Assembly (NCBI GenBank): GCA_963971535.1 | Contig: OZ020598.1 | Location: 95,805,619 to 95,869,618 of the forward strand | Source of the DNA: Notolepis coatsorum | Lineage: Eukaryota; Chordata; Actinopteri; Aulopiformes; Paralepididae | Length of the DNA stretch: 64,000 nucleotides | Reading direction: 5' to 3' | Shown here: positions 37,260-47,994 of the stretch, piece after piece | Numbering within the stretch: the first letter of the stretch is position 1 | Layout of the letters: each line of letters starts with the position of its first letter | Made by a program: the position numbers and the translations under genes | The notes under the pieces: generated by a model | What the model saw: the letters and a program-made list of their open reading frames with translations, nothing else | Told to the model about the DNA's origin: nothing | Databases searched by the model: none

Positions 37260-38158
37260 TGTAACTGACCGCCAAGGGTAAAGATGCCTATCATCTTTAC
37301 TGTCAGTAAGCTTTGATTTGCGTTGGTCTAGATGATCAATTTCTCTGTATAGGCTCAGAATACTGAGCCCTCTATTTATCTATTTAAGAAAATAATATTT
37401 CGGAGCCACTTGTGCACTTTCATTTAGTGTCCACATGGGGGCAGAGCTCGTCTTCCTTTAGTATAAAGTCACAGCTTCCTGTGTGACCAAGGCGGAAGTC
37501 ACTCAGAGATAACGACGGAGCAGGCAGCGAATATGTATGATAGAAGGACCTTACTCCAGTTAAATTAACTACCCTTGGTAAAGCGGAATAAGGTATGTCG
37601 AACACTCAAATGTATTATTATTATTACTGTTGTTGAAGATATGTTGTTGTATATTTATGTGTGTAACCGCCAAACATTTATAAACATATAAAGTGGTGCA
37701 CTCACGAAGTAGATTCTAATCAAAGGCACCTGCTGCCGGACAAGTAACGTTATTATATATCATTGTTTTTCCCTGAGTGCCTTTGTTATGGAAGACGAGT
37801 TCACCTTTTAAATATCTTTGAATGCAATTGTTTGTTTGAACACTTTGGTATAATAATGAACAACATGTGAACAATATTGAAATGTGAAATATATAACTAA
37901 TTGTATGTTTGTGTTTGACTGTCCTATGAAGTTTTCACGGTGCAAACGGGGTGCAAACGGGGTGCAAACGGGGTGCAAACGGAGCAAATGATGCAACCGT
38001 CACTACCTGTACAAACACGGTGCAACGACACAACTACCAAAGAAAAGCTACAGTACTGCTAAGCTGAAATGCAAGAGAAAAAAGAGAAAATAAATAAAAG
38101 CATCTGTACGAAACATAACCGCATCTTTATTTCAACACCAAGCCGGGGGGCAGTTACA
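37260..38158 (+). repeat. BEL/Pao 5' LTR, 899 bp
   Basis: TGTAACTG...CAGTTACA. It holds four tandem GGTGCAAACGG units near 37938-37983, against two in the 3' LTR, which explains the 22-bp length difference. AATAAATAAA near 38089 is the likely polyadenylation signal. Confidence 0.96.
38089..38098 (+). promoter_or_regulatory. Polyadenylation signal in the 5' LTR
   Basis: Two overlapping AATAAA hexamers 60 bp before the LTR end. The same site in the 3' LTR (45837-45846) would end the element's transcript. Confidence 0.65.
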
Positions 38159-39005
38159 GTGAAAACTTACCGACCAGTGGTGAGTGAAAACTTACCGACC
38201 AGTGGTGAGTGAAAACTTACCGACCAGTGGTGAGCGAAGACTTACCCATACTCTGAAGATGATAAACAGTGAGTAAAACCCGTACTCTGAAGATGATCAA
38301 CAGTGAGTAAAACCCATACTCTGAAGATGATAAACAGTGAGTAAACCCATACTCTGAAGATGATAAACAGTGAGTAAAAACCCATACTCTGAAGAGGATA
38401 AATGTATTATGAAACCTCATTCTGAAGTGGATAAATGTGAAATAGACCTTACTCTGAAGAAGATGGATGTATTATGAAGACTTTATTCTGAAGTGGATAA
38501 ATGTACAATGAAGACCATACTCTGAAGAAAATGCATGTACAATGAAGACCATACTCTGAAGAAAATGCATGTACAATGAAGACCTCACTCTGAAGAAAAT
38601 ACATGTACAATGAAGACCATACTCTGAAGAGAACACATGTATGTTGAGGACCCTACTAAAGAAAATACATGTACGAAGAGAAGGAAGAATGAGCCTACTG
38701 AGTTAACCCTATGCTGTCTGGTATCCATCCCAGCAAACCCACGGACGTGTGGCAACTCCTGTATATCTAATTAACCTATGCTGTCTGGTATCCATCCCAG
38801 CAAACCCACGGATGTGTGGCAACTCCTGTATATCTAATTAACCCTATGCTGTCTGGTATCTATCCCAGCAATACCACGGATGTGTGGCAACTTCTGTATA
38901 TCTAATTACCCTCATGCTGTCTGGTATCCATCCCAGCAATACCACGGACGTGTGGCAACTCCTGTATGTTTAATGAATATTATGCTGTCTGATATCCATC
39001 CCAGC
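38159..39005 (+). repeat. Tandem repeats in the BEL/Pao leader
   Basis: Three successive arrays fill the space between the 5' LTR and gag: ACTTACCGACCAGTGGTGAG units of about 25 bp (38166-38236); a run of ACTCTGAAGA-containing units of about 34 bp (38240-38690); and about 68-bp units starting TGCTGTCTGGTATCCATCCC (38712, 38779, 38848, 38915, 38983). The primer-binding site next to the LTR is not obvious. The arrays may act in RNA packaging or translation, but that is inference. Confidence 0.85.
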
Positions 39006-39066
39006 AAGTGGAACTCTTAAATACCATCTAGTTATTTGATATTTTGAGTGTATGTGATCAAGCACA

Positions 39067-42000
39067 ATGTCGGCCCAAGAAGACGAAGCTGGCAACCTCT
39101 TGGAGTTGGAACAGAACAGAACGGGTGCTCGCCAAAGAACTCTAACCGAGAAAGGAAAAGAAAACCGTGAAGTGGAGGATAAGAGGAATGAGAAAGCTTT
39201 TAACAAAGCTTATCAGAAGTGGAAGAAGATAGCCAAGGAAGCAAGAGGGAAGCTAAGAAACGTCTGTCCAGCAGAAGAACTTGAAAGACTAAAACAAGAC
39301 ATTCAAGCAAGTTGCGACTTAGTAAGAAGTTTATATGAGTCCATTTTACGTAACCATGCCACGACTCCTGAGATCGCAAATAAAATGGACGCCTGTATTC
39401 AGCTGACGACAGACACCCAAGAGCTTGTGTGTAAGCAGCTGGAAACAAAAGAGGAAGATTTTAATGAAAGACTTGAGAAGGAGAGGGTGAGAATAGCTCT
39501 GAACAAAGAAGAGTACAGATCTGTATATGGTCACACAAATACTGAAACAATTCACTCTCAACGTTCCAAGGCATCAAACAGGCGGAGGGAAGCTGAACTC
39601 GCGGCTAAAGTGGAAGAGGTAAAGGCCATTCAAGTGATCCAGGCTCAGCAAACCAGTCTCCTCCAACTAGAGGGGGAAGAGGCAGCCATGCTGATGGAAA
39701 TGGAGAAGGTGAAGGTACAGAGTCGACGTAAGCTGGAGGAGGAGAGGATGAAGTTACAGCAGCTACAAGCAGAGAAGGAAGTCCAGGTAGCAGCAGCCCG
39801 AGTGAGGGCATACAGTTCGGGAAGTGATCTAGACAACGAAGAAGAAGAAGTCACTGACCATGAAATAAATACTGCTCACCAAAATCCTGAATATAGTGCT
39901 CCGCTACATCCTACAGCATTCCAACGTCAAGCATCTCCCAGCGCGACGGCAAACCAAGAGGCCTTCAGTCTAGCCGAAGCAATCACAAGTGCATTAAGCA
40001 TGAATCGCCTACCTACACCAGAACCAACAATATTCAACGGTGACCCTATGAAATGTGTTGATTGGAAGATGACCTTCATGACCCTGATACACCGAAAGCC
40101 TCTCCCAACAAGTGATAAGATGTTTTATCTGAAAATGTACCTTACTGGAGAAGCTCGTAAGTCTGTGGAAGGATTCTTTTACAGAGACTCCGAAGAAGCA
40201 TATAAAGGTGCCTGGAGAGTGTTGGAAGAGAGGTATGGAAACCCCTTCATTATACAAAGGGCGTTCAGAGACAAGCTAATGAGATGGCCTAAGATAAACA
40301 CAAACGATCCTCTGGCGCTCCGAGAGTTTGCAGACTTCCTACAGGGATGCACAGAGGCAATTCCACATGTCCGAGGACTGGACATCTTGAACGACTGTGA
40401 AGAGAACCACAAACTGCTCAAGAAACTACCTGAGTGGATTGTGCGAAGATGGAGCAGGATCATCGTAGAAGAGCTAGATAAATCTGGAAGCTATCCAAGT
40501 CTTGCACACTTTTCAAAGTTTCTGAACAAAGAGGCACGAATAGCTTGTAACCCCATCGCTACCCCACTACTGTTGAACTCCAGAGCCTCAGACGAGAGGT
40601 TTTCCAAGAGAGCCAGAGCGTTGAATACAAGCACTCACATAAAGAGCAACATCGTGGAGACACAGTATTCACCCTATAGAGCCAGACCACCTTGCCCAAT
40701 CTGCAATAATGAGAATCATGGCATTGCTACATGCACTAACTTCGCATCAAGGTCTATAGAGGATAAGAGAACGTACATCTACCAAAATCACCTCTGCTTT
40801 GGATGTCTAAAGAAGGGACACTCCAGCAAGGACTGTAAACGGCGACATACCTGCAACACCTGCAACCGTCGTCATCCAACGTGTCTGCACGAAGAGAGGT
40901 CACAAGCACCAGAGACAACCCAGAGTGGCACATCTACTGCAAACTACCGGGGCCAAGAAGTCCGCAGAGTCGTGTCTCACACTACAACCCGATGTGCTTC
41001 TGCGACCTCAAGCATTGTCCCAGTCCTTGTGTCTTCAGTTCAAGAGCCACAGATAACGGTGCTCATTTACGCACTACTCGACACACAGAGTGATACAACG
41101 TTTATCTTAGAGGACCTGCTTAAGGAGTTAAGTGTGGAAAGTCAACCTGTGAAGCTGAGACTCAGTACAATGACTGCTGTAAATACAGTTATAACCAGCA
41201 AGAGTGTCAGCGGCCTACAAATCAGAGGACTCCATTCTGCAAACAACATCAGAGTGCCACAAGCCTACACTCGTAGCTTCATCCCAGTAGACAAATCCTA
41301 CATTCCTACTGGTAAAACAGCGCTACAGTGGCCTCACCTCAAGCATCTCGTAAACAAGTTACCATCACTTCTAGACTGTGAAGTGGGTATGTTAATAGGA
41401 TGCGATTGTCCCTCAGCGCTAGCTCCACTCGAAGTCATCACAGGCTGTGAAAACGAACCTTTTGCACAGAGGACAGAGCTTGGCTGGAGCATAATAGGCT
41501 CATCTAACCCTCATCTGGACCGACAAGGGAGCCAGAGCTTTGTACATAGAGTGTCAGTAAAAGAAATACCAGCCCCGTCTACAACAGATGTCCTTAAAGT
41601 ACTTGAGTCGGACTTCTCTGAAAGGAACTACGAGGACAAGTACGTGTCTCAAGAAGATGTTCACTTCATACAATTCCTCAGCGAGAACATCAGACAGAAA
41701 GAAGATGGACACTACGAGATGCCTCTACCTTTCAAGGGTAGCAGCCCACCATCCCTACCAAACAACAAGAGACTAGCTACAGTCCGCCTCCAGTCTCTAA
41801 AGAAGAAGCTAAAGACGGATAAAGAGTATCACGAACGCTATAAGGCTTTCATGAAAGACATCATCGAGAAAGGTGACGCAGAACTTGACCATACCACTTC
41901 ATATGGAGAGACCGCTTGGTACCTTCCTCATCACGGCATTTACCACCCTCAAAAGCCTGGCAGGCTACGGGTCGTGTTTGACTGCTCAGCTAAATTCTGT

Positions 42001-44916
42001 GCAGTTTCCCTAAATTACTGTCTATTGACCGGTCCCGACTTAATCAACTCCCTAATAGGAGTTCTATGCCGCTTCAGAAAGGAAGACGTGGCCATAATCT
42101 GCGACGTGGAAAGAATGTTCCACCAGTTCTTCGTCCACCCTGACTCTCGAAAATACCTCAAGTTCCTGTGGTGGAGAGAAGGTGATTTGGAAACGGAACC
42201 ACAGGAATACAGGATGGCAGTTCACCTCTTTGGAGCTGCTTCGTCTCCTGGATGTGCCAATTTTGGCCTAAGGTACATGGCACACCAACATAGAGAAGAC
42301 TACCCAGCAGCCTCAGCCTTCATTGAGAAGAACTTCTACGTTGATGATGGGTTAGCCAGCGTTTCATCAGTCGAAGAGGCCAAGAAACTGATCATCGAGG
42401 CACAAAAATTGTGCAAACGAGGAGGCCTACGCCTCCACAAATTCAACTCTAACCACAAAGACGTCCTCGACTGTGTGAAACCCTCAGAAAGAGCAACAAT
42501 CACTGACCCTCTCGAACTTAAGCTGGAAGCGACCCCAACTGAGCATGCACTTGGCCTTCAGTGGTCTATAGACAACGACACCTTCAGCTTCAATGTCAAC
42601 ATGAAAGACCAGCCTTCAACCCGTCGAGGAATCCTCTCCATCGTCGCCTCTCTTTATGACCCACTCGGGTTTGTTGCCCCATTTACCCTAAGCGGAAAAC
42701 GCATACTCCAAGAACTATGCCGCAGAGGCATAAGATGGGACGATCCACTGCCAGATGACTTAAAGCCACGGTGGGAGGAATGGAAGATCGGGCTACATAA
42801 CTTAAAGGAATTCACAATCCCTAGATGCTATCACCCACATGACTTCGGCAACATCATCAAGACGGAACTGCATCACTTTGCCGATGCCAGCAGCATGGGG
42901 TATGGCGCTTGTTCCTACCTCAGGTACAAAAATGACAAAAATACAGTACACTCCAGTCTTGTGATGGCCAAAGCAAGAGTAGCACCCACAAAGGTCTCAA
43001 GCATCCCACGACTAGAGCTCTCAGCGGCAGTGGTCGCAACCAAATTAAGTGTGTTGCTGAAAAGAGAACTGCAGATGAAGATCGATGAAGAATTCTTCTG
43101 GACAGATTCACAAGTAGTTCTGGGCTACATCAATAATGAGGCAAGAAGGTTCCATGTGTTCGTCGCGAACAGAGTCCAACTGATAAGAGAAAACACTGAC
43201 CCAAGTAAATGGCACTATATCGAAACAGCAGAGAACCCGGCAGATCATGCCTCCAGAGGCCTTCAGGCATCTCACATTCCTTCAACAAACTGGATGTCAG
43301 GTCCTACATTTCTCTGGGAGCAAGAAGTACATCCCAAACTGAATCCCTTCGCAGACCTACTCGTAGGCGATCCTGAGGTTAAGGCTGTCCAAGCTTTCAC
43401 AACCAAAGTTAACAGTTGTACAGACATTCTAAGTCGCCTAAATCAGATCTCTTCATGGTCAAAGATCCTGAAAGTAGTCGCAAGAATCAAGAGGCTGGGA
43501 TCGGGAAAAGTACACAACACCGAACTGGTGACAGTCGAAGAACGAGAAAGAGCTGCCAAAATAGTGATCAAGCTTGTCCAGCAGCAAGCCTTCTCTCAGG
43601 AAATTAAGAGATGCCAGGAAGGAGATGCTCTCCCAAGTTCAAGTGCTCTCCATTCCCTTGATCCAATTCTGCATCAAGAACTTCTCTGTGTGGGTGGAAG
43701 ATTGAGACGCTCATCCCTCAGTCAAGAAATGAAACATCCCATCATCTTGCCAAAAGACAGCCCTATCACCAAGCTAATTACGGCTCATCACCACGCTCAA
43801 GTTTGTCACCAAGGCCGAAGTCAAACCCAAATGGAACTGAGAGCAAATGGATTCTGGGTCATGGGTGGGAGCAAATTAGTAGCCAAGCTGATTCACAACT
43901 GTGTACGATGCAGGAAACTCCGACAACCTACTGAAGAGCAGCAAATGGCTGAACTCCCTAAAGAGCGTGTGGAAGACTCACCGCCTTTCTCATACAGTGG
44001 CATGGACTGCTTCGGCCCCTTTCTGATTAAAAAGGCTCGAAAGGAGTACAAAAGGTATGGCCTGATACTAACTTGCCTAGCTTCACGAGCTGTCCACATC
44101 GAGATGCTTGAAGACTTATCAACAGACTCATTCATTAAAGCCTTGAGATGCTTCATCAGCCTCAGAGGAGCTGTTCGGCAACTTCATTGCGATCACGGTA
44201 CTAACTTCGTGGGAGCTAGAAACCAGTTTAAAGAAGCACTCAAACAATGTGACGCCAGTTTACTGGAGATCTTTCTAGCAGAGAAACAGTGTGAATTTGT
44301 CTTCAACGCTCCATCCGCCAGCCATGCAGGTGGTGTCTGGGAACGTCAAATCAGGACAGTAAGAAATGTGCTGAACGCCACTATCGCTCTGTGTCCAGGC
44401 AGACTTGATGACGCCTCTCTTAGAACACTCTTCTATGAAGCTACAGCTATTGTAAACAGCCGACCACTGACAGTAGATGGTATCAACGATCCTATGGCGC
44501 TAGAACCCTTAACACCAAACCATCTAGTCATGATGAAGTCTAAAATCGCTCTTCCACCCCCTGGGAGATTTGTTAAAGAGGACATGTATGCAACCAAGAG
44601 ATGGCGCAGAGTCCAGTACCTAATCGAACAATTCTGGAGCCGCTGGAAGAAGGAATACCTCCTGAACATTTCTACACGCCAGAAGTGGCACGTACCACGG
44701 CGTAACCTCAAGGTGAACGACATAGTCATCCTCAAGGACAGTAACCTGCCAAGAAGCCAGTGGCAACTATGTCGGGTCGTCGAAGCCACTCCAGAGAGCG
44801 ACGGTCTAGTACGTCGAGTGAAAATACAGACTGGGGAGCGGAAAGATCACTCTACCAGACCTTCAGTCCTCGAGCGACCGATCCAGAAATTGGTACTCCT
44901 CCTCGAGAGTAATTAG
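39067..44916 (+). CDS. BEL/Pao Gag-Pol polyprotein, intact
   Basis: A single 1949-residue frame. Residues 1-260 are highly charged and probably coiled coil. A DUF1759-type gag domain begins near 320 (IFNGDPMKCVDWK). Two zinc knuckles follow (CPICNNENHGIATC near 543; CFGCLKKGHSSKDC near 577), then an extra Cys/His cluster. The aspartic protease has LLDTQSDTTF with its Asp at 672. The reverse transcriptase runs over about 930-1120, with FYVDDGLAS and catalytic Asp 1093/1094. The Pao-specific region reads SIVASLYDPLGFVAPF. RNase H starts at HHFADASSMGYG (Asp 1273), with WTDSQVVLGYI and NPADHASRG. The integrase has an HHCC zinc finger from about 1574 and a D-D-E triad at Asp1647, Asp1709 and Glu1759, then a DUF5641-like C-terminus. 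Order and length fit the family. All catalytic residues seem present; the protease has DTQS where DTG or DSG is usual. Confidence 0.96.
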   Translation: MSAQEDEAGNLLELEQNRTGARQRTLTEKGKENREVEDKRNEKAFNKAYQKWKKIAKEARGKLRNVCPAEELERLKQDIQASCDLVRSLYESILRNHATTPEIANKMDACIQLTTDTQELVCKQLETKEEDFNERLEKERVRIALNKEEYRSVYGHTNTETIHSQRSKASNRRREAELAAKVEEVKAIQVIQAQQTSLLQLEGEEAAMLMEMEKVKVQSRRKLEEERMKLQQLQAEKEVQVAAARVRAYSSGSDLDNEEEEVTDHEINTAHQNPEYSAPLHPTAFQRQASPSATANQEAFSLAEAITSALSMNRLPTPEPTIFNGDPMKCVDWKMTFMTLIHRKPLPTSDKMFYLKMYLTGEARKSVEGFFYRDSEEAYKGAWRVLEERYGNPFIIQRAFRDKLMRWPKINTNDPLALREFADFLQGCTEAIPHVRGLDILNDCEENHKLLKKLPEWIVRRWSRIIVEELDKSGSYPSLAHFSKFLNKEARIACNPIATPLLLNSRASDERFSKRARALNTSTHIKSNIVETQYSPYRARPPCPICNNENHGIATCTNFASRSIEDKRTYIYQNHLCFGCLKKGHSSKDCKRRHTCNTCNRRHPTCLHEERSQAPETTQSGTSTANYRGQEVRRVVSHTTTRCASATSSIVPVLVSSVQEPQITVLIYALLDTQSDTTFILEDLLKELSVESQPVKLRLSTMTAVNTVITSKSVSGLQIRGLHSANNIRVPQAYTRSFIPVDKSYIPTGKTALQWPHLKHLVNKLPSLLDCEVGMLIGCDCPSALAPLEVITGCENEPFAQRTELGWSIIGSSNPHLDRQGSQSFVHRVSVKEIPAPSTTDVLKVLESDFSERNYEDKYVSQEDVHFIQFLSENIRQKEDGHYEMPLPFKGSSPPSLPNNKRLATVRLQSLKKKLKTDKEYHERYKAFMKDIIEKGDAELDHTTSYGETAWYLPHHGIYHPQKPGRLRVVFDCSAKFCAVSLNYCLLTGPDLINSLIGVLCRFRKEDVAIICDVERMFHQFFVHPDSRKYLKFLWWREGDLETEPQEYRMAVHLFGAASSPGCANFGLRYMAHQHREDYPAASAFIEKNFYVDDGLASVSSVEEAKKLIIEAQKLCKRGGLRLHKFNSNHKDVLDCVKPSERATITDPLELKLEATPTEHALGLQWSIDNDTFSFNVNMKDQPSTRRGILSIVASLYDPLGFVAPFTLSGKRILQELCRRGIRWDDPLPDDLKPRWEEWKIGLHNLKEFTIPRCYHPHDFGNIIKTELHHFADASSMGYGACSYLRYKNDKNTVHSSLVMAKARVAPTKVSSIPRLELSAAVVATKLSVLLKRELQMKIDEEFFWTDSQVVLGYINNEARRFHVFVANRVQLIRENTDPSKWHYIETAENPADHASRGLQASHIPSTNWMSGPTFLWEQEVHPKLNPFADLLVGDPEVKAVQAFTTKVNSCTDILSRLNQISSWSKILKVVARIKRLGSGKVHNTELVTVEERERAAKIVIKLVQQQAFSQEIKRCQEGDALPSSSALHSLDPILHQELLCVGGRLRRSSLSQEMKHPIILPKDSPITKLITAHHHAQVCHQGRSQTQMELRANGFWVMGGSKLVAKLIHNCVRCRKLRQPTEEQQMAELPKERVEDSPPFSYSGMDCFGPFLIKKARKEYKRYGLILTCLASRAVHIEMLEDLSTDSFIKALRCFISLRGAVRQLHCDHGTNFVGARNQFKEALKQCDASLLEIFLAEKQCEFVFNAPSASHAGGVWERQIRTVRNVLNATIALCPGRLDDASLRTLFYEATAIVNSRPLTVDGINDPMALEPLTPNHLVMMKSKIALPPPGRFVKEDMYATKRWRRVQYLIEQFWSRWKKEYLLNISTRQKWHVPRRNLKVNDIVILKDSNLPRSQWQLCRVVEATPESDGLVRRVKIQTGERKDHSTRPSVLERPIQKLVLLLESN

Positions 44917-45029
44917 TATAGAAACGCTTGAATTGTATTATTTTGATGCTATGTGAAATCTAAAAGGAAATCCTGTATGACTAAATTAATTGTTTTGTGC
45001 TTATCCGTCATAGCAGGATTTGGTGGGAG

Positions 45030-45906
45030 TGTAACTGACCGCCAAGGGTAAAGATGCCTATCATCTTTACTGTCAGTAAGCTTTGATTTGCGTTGGTCTA
45101 GATGATCAATTTCTCTGTATAGGCTCAGAATACTGAGCCCTCTATTTATCTATTTAAGAAAATAATATTTCGGAGCCACTTGTGCACTTTCATTTAGTGT
45201 CCACATGGGGGCAGAGCTCGTCTTCCTTTAGTATAAAGTCACAGCTTCCTGTGTGACCAAGGCGGAAGTCACTCAGAGATAACGACGGAGCAGGCAGCGA
45301 ATATGTATGATAGAAGGACCTTACTCCAGTTAAATTAACTACCCTTGGTAAAGCGGAATAAGGTATGTCGAACACTCAAATGTATTATTATTATTACTGT
45401 TGTTGAAGATATGTTGTTGTATATTTATGTGTGTAACCGCCAAACATTTATAAACATATAAAGTGGTGCACTCACGAAGTAGATTCTAATCAAAGGCACC
45501 TGCTGCCGGACAAGTAACGTTATTATATATCATTGTTTTTCCCTGAGTGCCTTTGTTATGGAAGACGAGTTCACCTTTTAAATATCTTTGAATGCAATTG
45601 TTTGTTTGAACACTTTGGTATAATAATGAACAACATGTGAACAATATTGAAATGTGAAATATATAACTAATTGTATGTTTGTGTTTGACTGTCCTATGAA
45701 GTTTTCACGGTGCAAACGGGGTGCAAACGGAGCAAATGATGCAACCGTCACTACCTGTACAAACACGGTGCAACGACACAACTACCAAAGAAAAGCTACA
45801 GTACTGCTAAGCTGAAATGCAAGAGAAAAAAGAGAAAATAAATAAAAGCATCTGTACGAAACATAACCGCATCTTTATTTCAACACCAAGCCGGGGGGCA
45901 GTTACA
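45030..45906 (+). repeat. BEL/Pao 3' LTR, 877 bp
   Basis: Same sequence as 37260-38158 except for two fewer 11-bp GGTGCAAACGG units. It is preceded by a short purine-rich stretch GGTGGGAG (45022-45029) that would serve as the polypurine tract. Confidence 0.96.
45837..45846 (+). terminator. Polyadenylation signal in the 3' LTR
   Basis: Overlapping AATAAA hexamers at the LTR position equivalent to 38089-38098. This is the likely 3' end signal of the BEL/Pao transcript. Confidence 0.65.
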
Positions 45907-46018
45907 GACACTATGTGGACTATGTGACACTATGCAGGAATGCCATACATTCCTGTGGACCTATACAGCAGGCACCAGAGAGTCTGTGTTCTAATAATGT
46001 TGAGCTCAGTTGTAAAAT

Positions 46019-46239
46019 GGGCGCTAACGTTACATTTGTTCCTAATGTGTGCTCAGTGCTCAGTATATTGCGGTATGTGATGAACACAAGGGTAATAATT
46101 ATTTGTATTTTCAGACTGTATAGGCGCCGATACAGCCTGAAAATACAAATAATTATTACTCTTGTGTGTCGTGTCATCATCACATACCGCAATATACTGA
46201 GCACTGAGCACACATTAGGAACAAATGTAACGTTAGCAC
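46019..46239. repeat. Long palindrome, arms about 100 bp (copy 1)
   Basis: GGGCGCTAACGTTACATTTG at the left returns as its complement at the right, with a short centre (CTGTATAGGCGCCGATACAG) that is itself nearly palindromic. The arms match almost perfectly. The right tip is broken by the MITE at 46240. The intact form is at 56934-57156. It is MITE-like, but I could not establish a target duplication. Confidence 0.85.
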
Positions 46240-46543
46240 TAGGGATGTCCGATATTATCGGCCGACCGATATTATCGGCCGATATCGGCAGTAGAATGTG
46301 ATATCGGAAAATATCGGTATCGGTTTAAAAAAAGAAAAAAACAATAACAATATTTGTTATATATATATCCAGTGAAATTATTAGTTACCTGAAATTATTC
46401 AGTTTTTTGGGGGGGGGGGGGGGGGGGGGAACCCTGCATATATCGGTATCGGTTGATAACGGTTGATATCGGTATCGGAAATTAAGAGTTGGACAATATC
46501 GGAATATCGGTATCGGTAAAAAAGCCAATATCGAGCATCCCTA
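46240..46543. mobile_element. TAGGGATGT MITE, 304 bp, 8-bp TSD (hAT-like)
   Basis: The ends are TAGGGATGTCCGATATTATC and GGATGCTCGATA-type (complement), with CCGATATCGG-like words throughout and a poly-G run at about 46408-46429. GTTAGCAC flanks it at 46232-46239 and 46544-46551. The empty site with one GTTAGCAC is at 57147-57154. It is the same family as 16816-17168. Confidence 0.93.
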
Positions 46544-46551
46544 GTTAGCAC

Positions 46552-47994
46552 CCACCACATCAAGTATGTCTACACGACATAAGAGTTGTTTGTAGGTCGG
46601 AAATGATGGAATAGATTTACTAGTGCCCCATTTTACACTATATGTCATGCACATGTATTTTATATGTTAATAAAATTGCATTTATCTATAGTCCTAATTC
46701 TGTCACTGTTTGATGTCACAAAGAAGGGTGTATCCAAAAGCTGTCTACAACATTTGTAACAGGTGATGAAAAAGTAAACAAATAATTAACTGTATTAGAC
46801 ATTTGTTAATGATGAATATGCTTCACTTTAGATTAGGGCACACAATAGCATCTGCAAATGATTTATAGATGTTTTATGAATGTCTTAACAAATCATTTGT
46901 TGAACATGAACAAATAAATGGAGGTACAGTATAGTAGTTTTTTCATATCCATTTTTCAAAGCTACAAATGTGTTACTACACATTAAACAACATTATTTAA
47001 TGATGAACAAATCAAGTACAAACAATGTTGATAATGAGTTATAAATAATGTAGAACTAATTTGTAAATGTTATACAAATATAGTTATAAATGATTTAATA
47101 ATAATTTACGAATGTATATAAATGATTTGTTCATGATTAGTTCATTATCTACAAATACCTTATAAATGTATTATAACAGGGTGTTATTATAAAGTGCTAC
47201 TAACCATTGAAAGATGTTCTACTGTTCATTATTGGATATGATTGACCATGACAATTTGGATATTGAATATAGTCAGATATACAAGTCAATTTGGGGGAAG
47301 GATTATGTGACAATTTATAAGTGAGGATTATTTCACAATTTGGATGGAATACCTTACACTCCCCAGTGGGTAGTTCCTCTCATGGAGTCCCCCCAACTGT
47401 TTGGTCCAAAAGCGCCTAATGTGCCTTTCAAGTGTAAATATTGATGAACTATTTACTTTTGTCTGTTCATCACAAATTGTGTAACGCCCAACCAAGTTAG
47501 ATCATGTTTCATATCACTGTGGTTGACACTGATAACATGCAATGTGATCTATATTTCCATCGCAAGCTGCGGGATAAAAAGAGAAAGTCCCACTGTAAAA
47601 GCATAGAGTGTGGGTAGTTATTTCAGGGATTTCAGACAGTGTCTCTGACAGTACTCCAGAATTAAGAAATGTGTTCCTGTTGTGAGTGGAATGAAAGTAC
47701 AGGGTTTGCCGAACAAGCACAGGCACAAACATGTGGGTGACATAGAACTCAACAAGACACAGAGTTAATAGACCTGTTCACTGTATACGTCAGTTGCGCA
47801 CGCAACAAGGGGGCAAAAGGAATGTAATCCTGCTCAGAACAACAAATACGTATTTGTTAGCCATGCTAGCGATCTAAACAATAAATCCATGCCAACGCTA
47901 TATGTAAAAGGTGAAAGACTCACACTCACAGCCATGCTGATTTGGCTAAATGACATCCAGCCGTTTTCGGTTGAAACAACCTTTAGTCAGGGGA
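46552..47994. other. AT-rich non-coding stretch of the duplicated block
   Basis: Matches 58243-59623. It is rich in ATAAATGATTTGTTCATGA-type words around 46850-47170. No gene recognised. Confidence 0.5.

Larger units (their letters stand above)
37260..45906 (+). mobile_element. BEL/Pao LTR retrotransposon, complete, 8647 bp
   Basis: A full-length element: 5' LTR, untranslated leader with tandem repeats, one long gag-pol frame, 3' LTR. The LTRs begin TGTAACTG and end CAGTTACA, a perfect 8-bp inverted repeat. A 5-bp duplication GACAC flanks it, as usual for BEL/Pao. The LTRs look identical by eye apart from the copy number of an 11-bp repeat, and the gag-pol frame is open throughout. This points to a very recent insertion that may still be capable of movement. 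The second copy of the duplicated block has the empty site. There is no env-like frame. Confidence 0.96.

Noticed and set aside
46552..47994. Host gene or exon in the long AT-rich shared stretch
   Set aside because: No open frame with domain features or splice-bounded coding pattern could be supported in either copy of the block.
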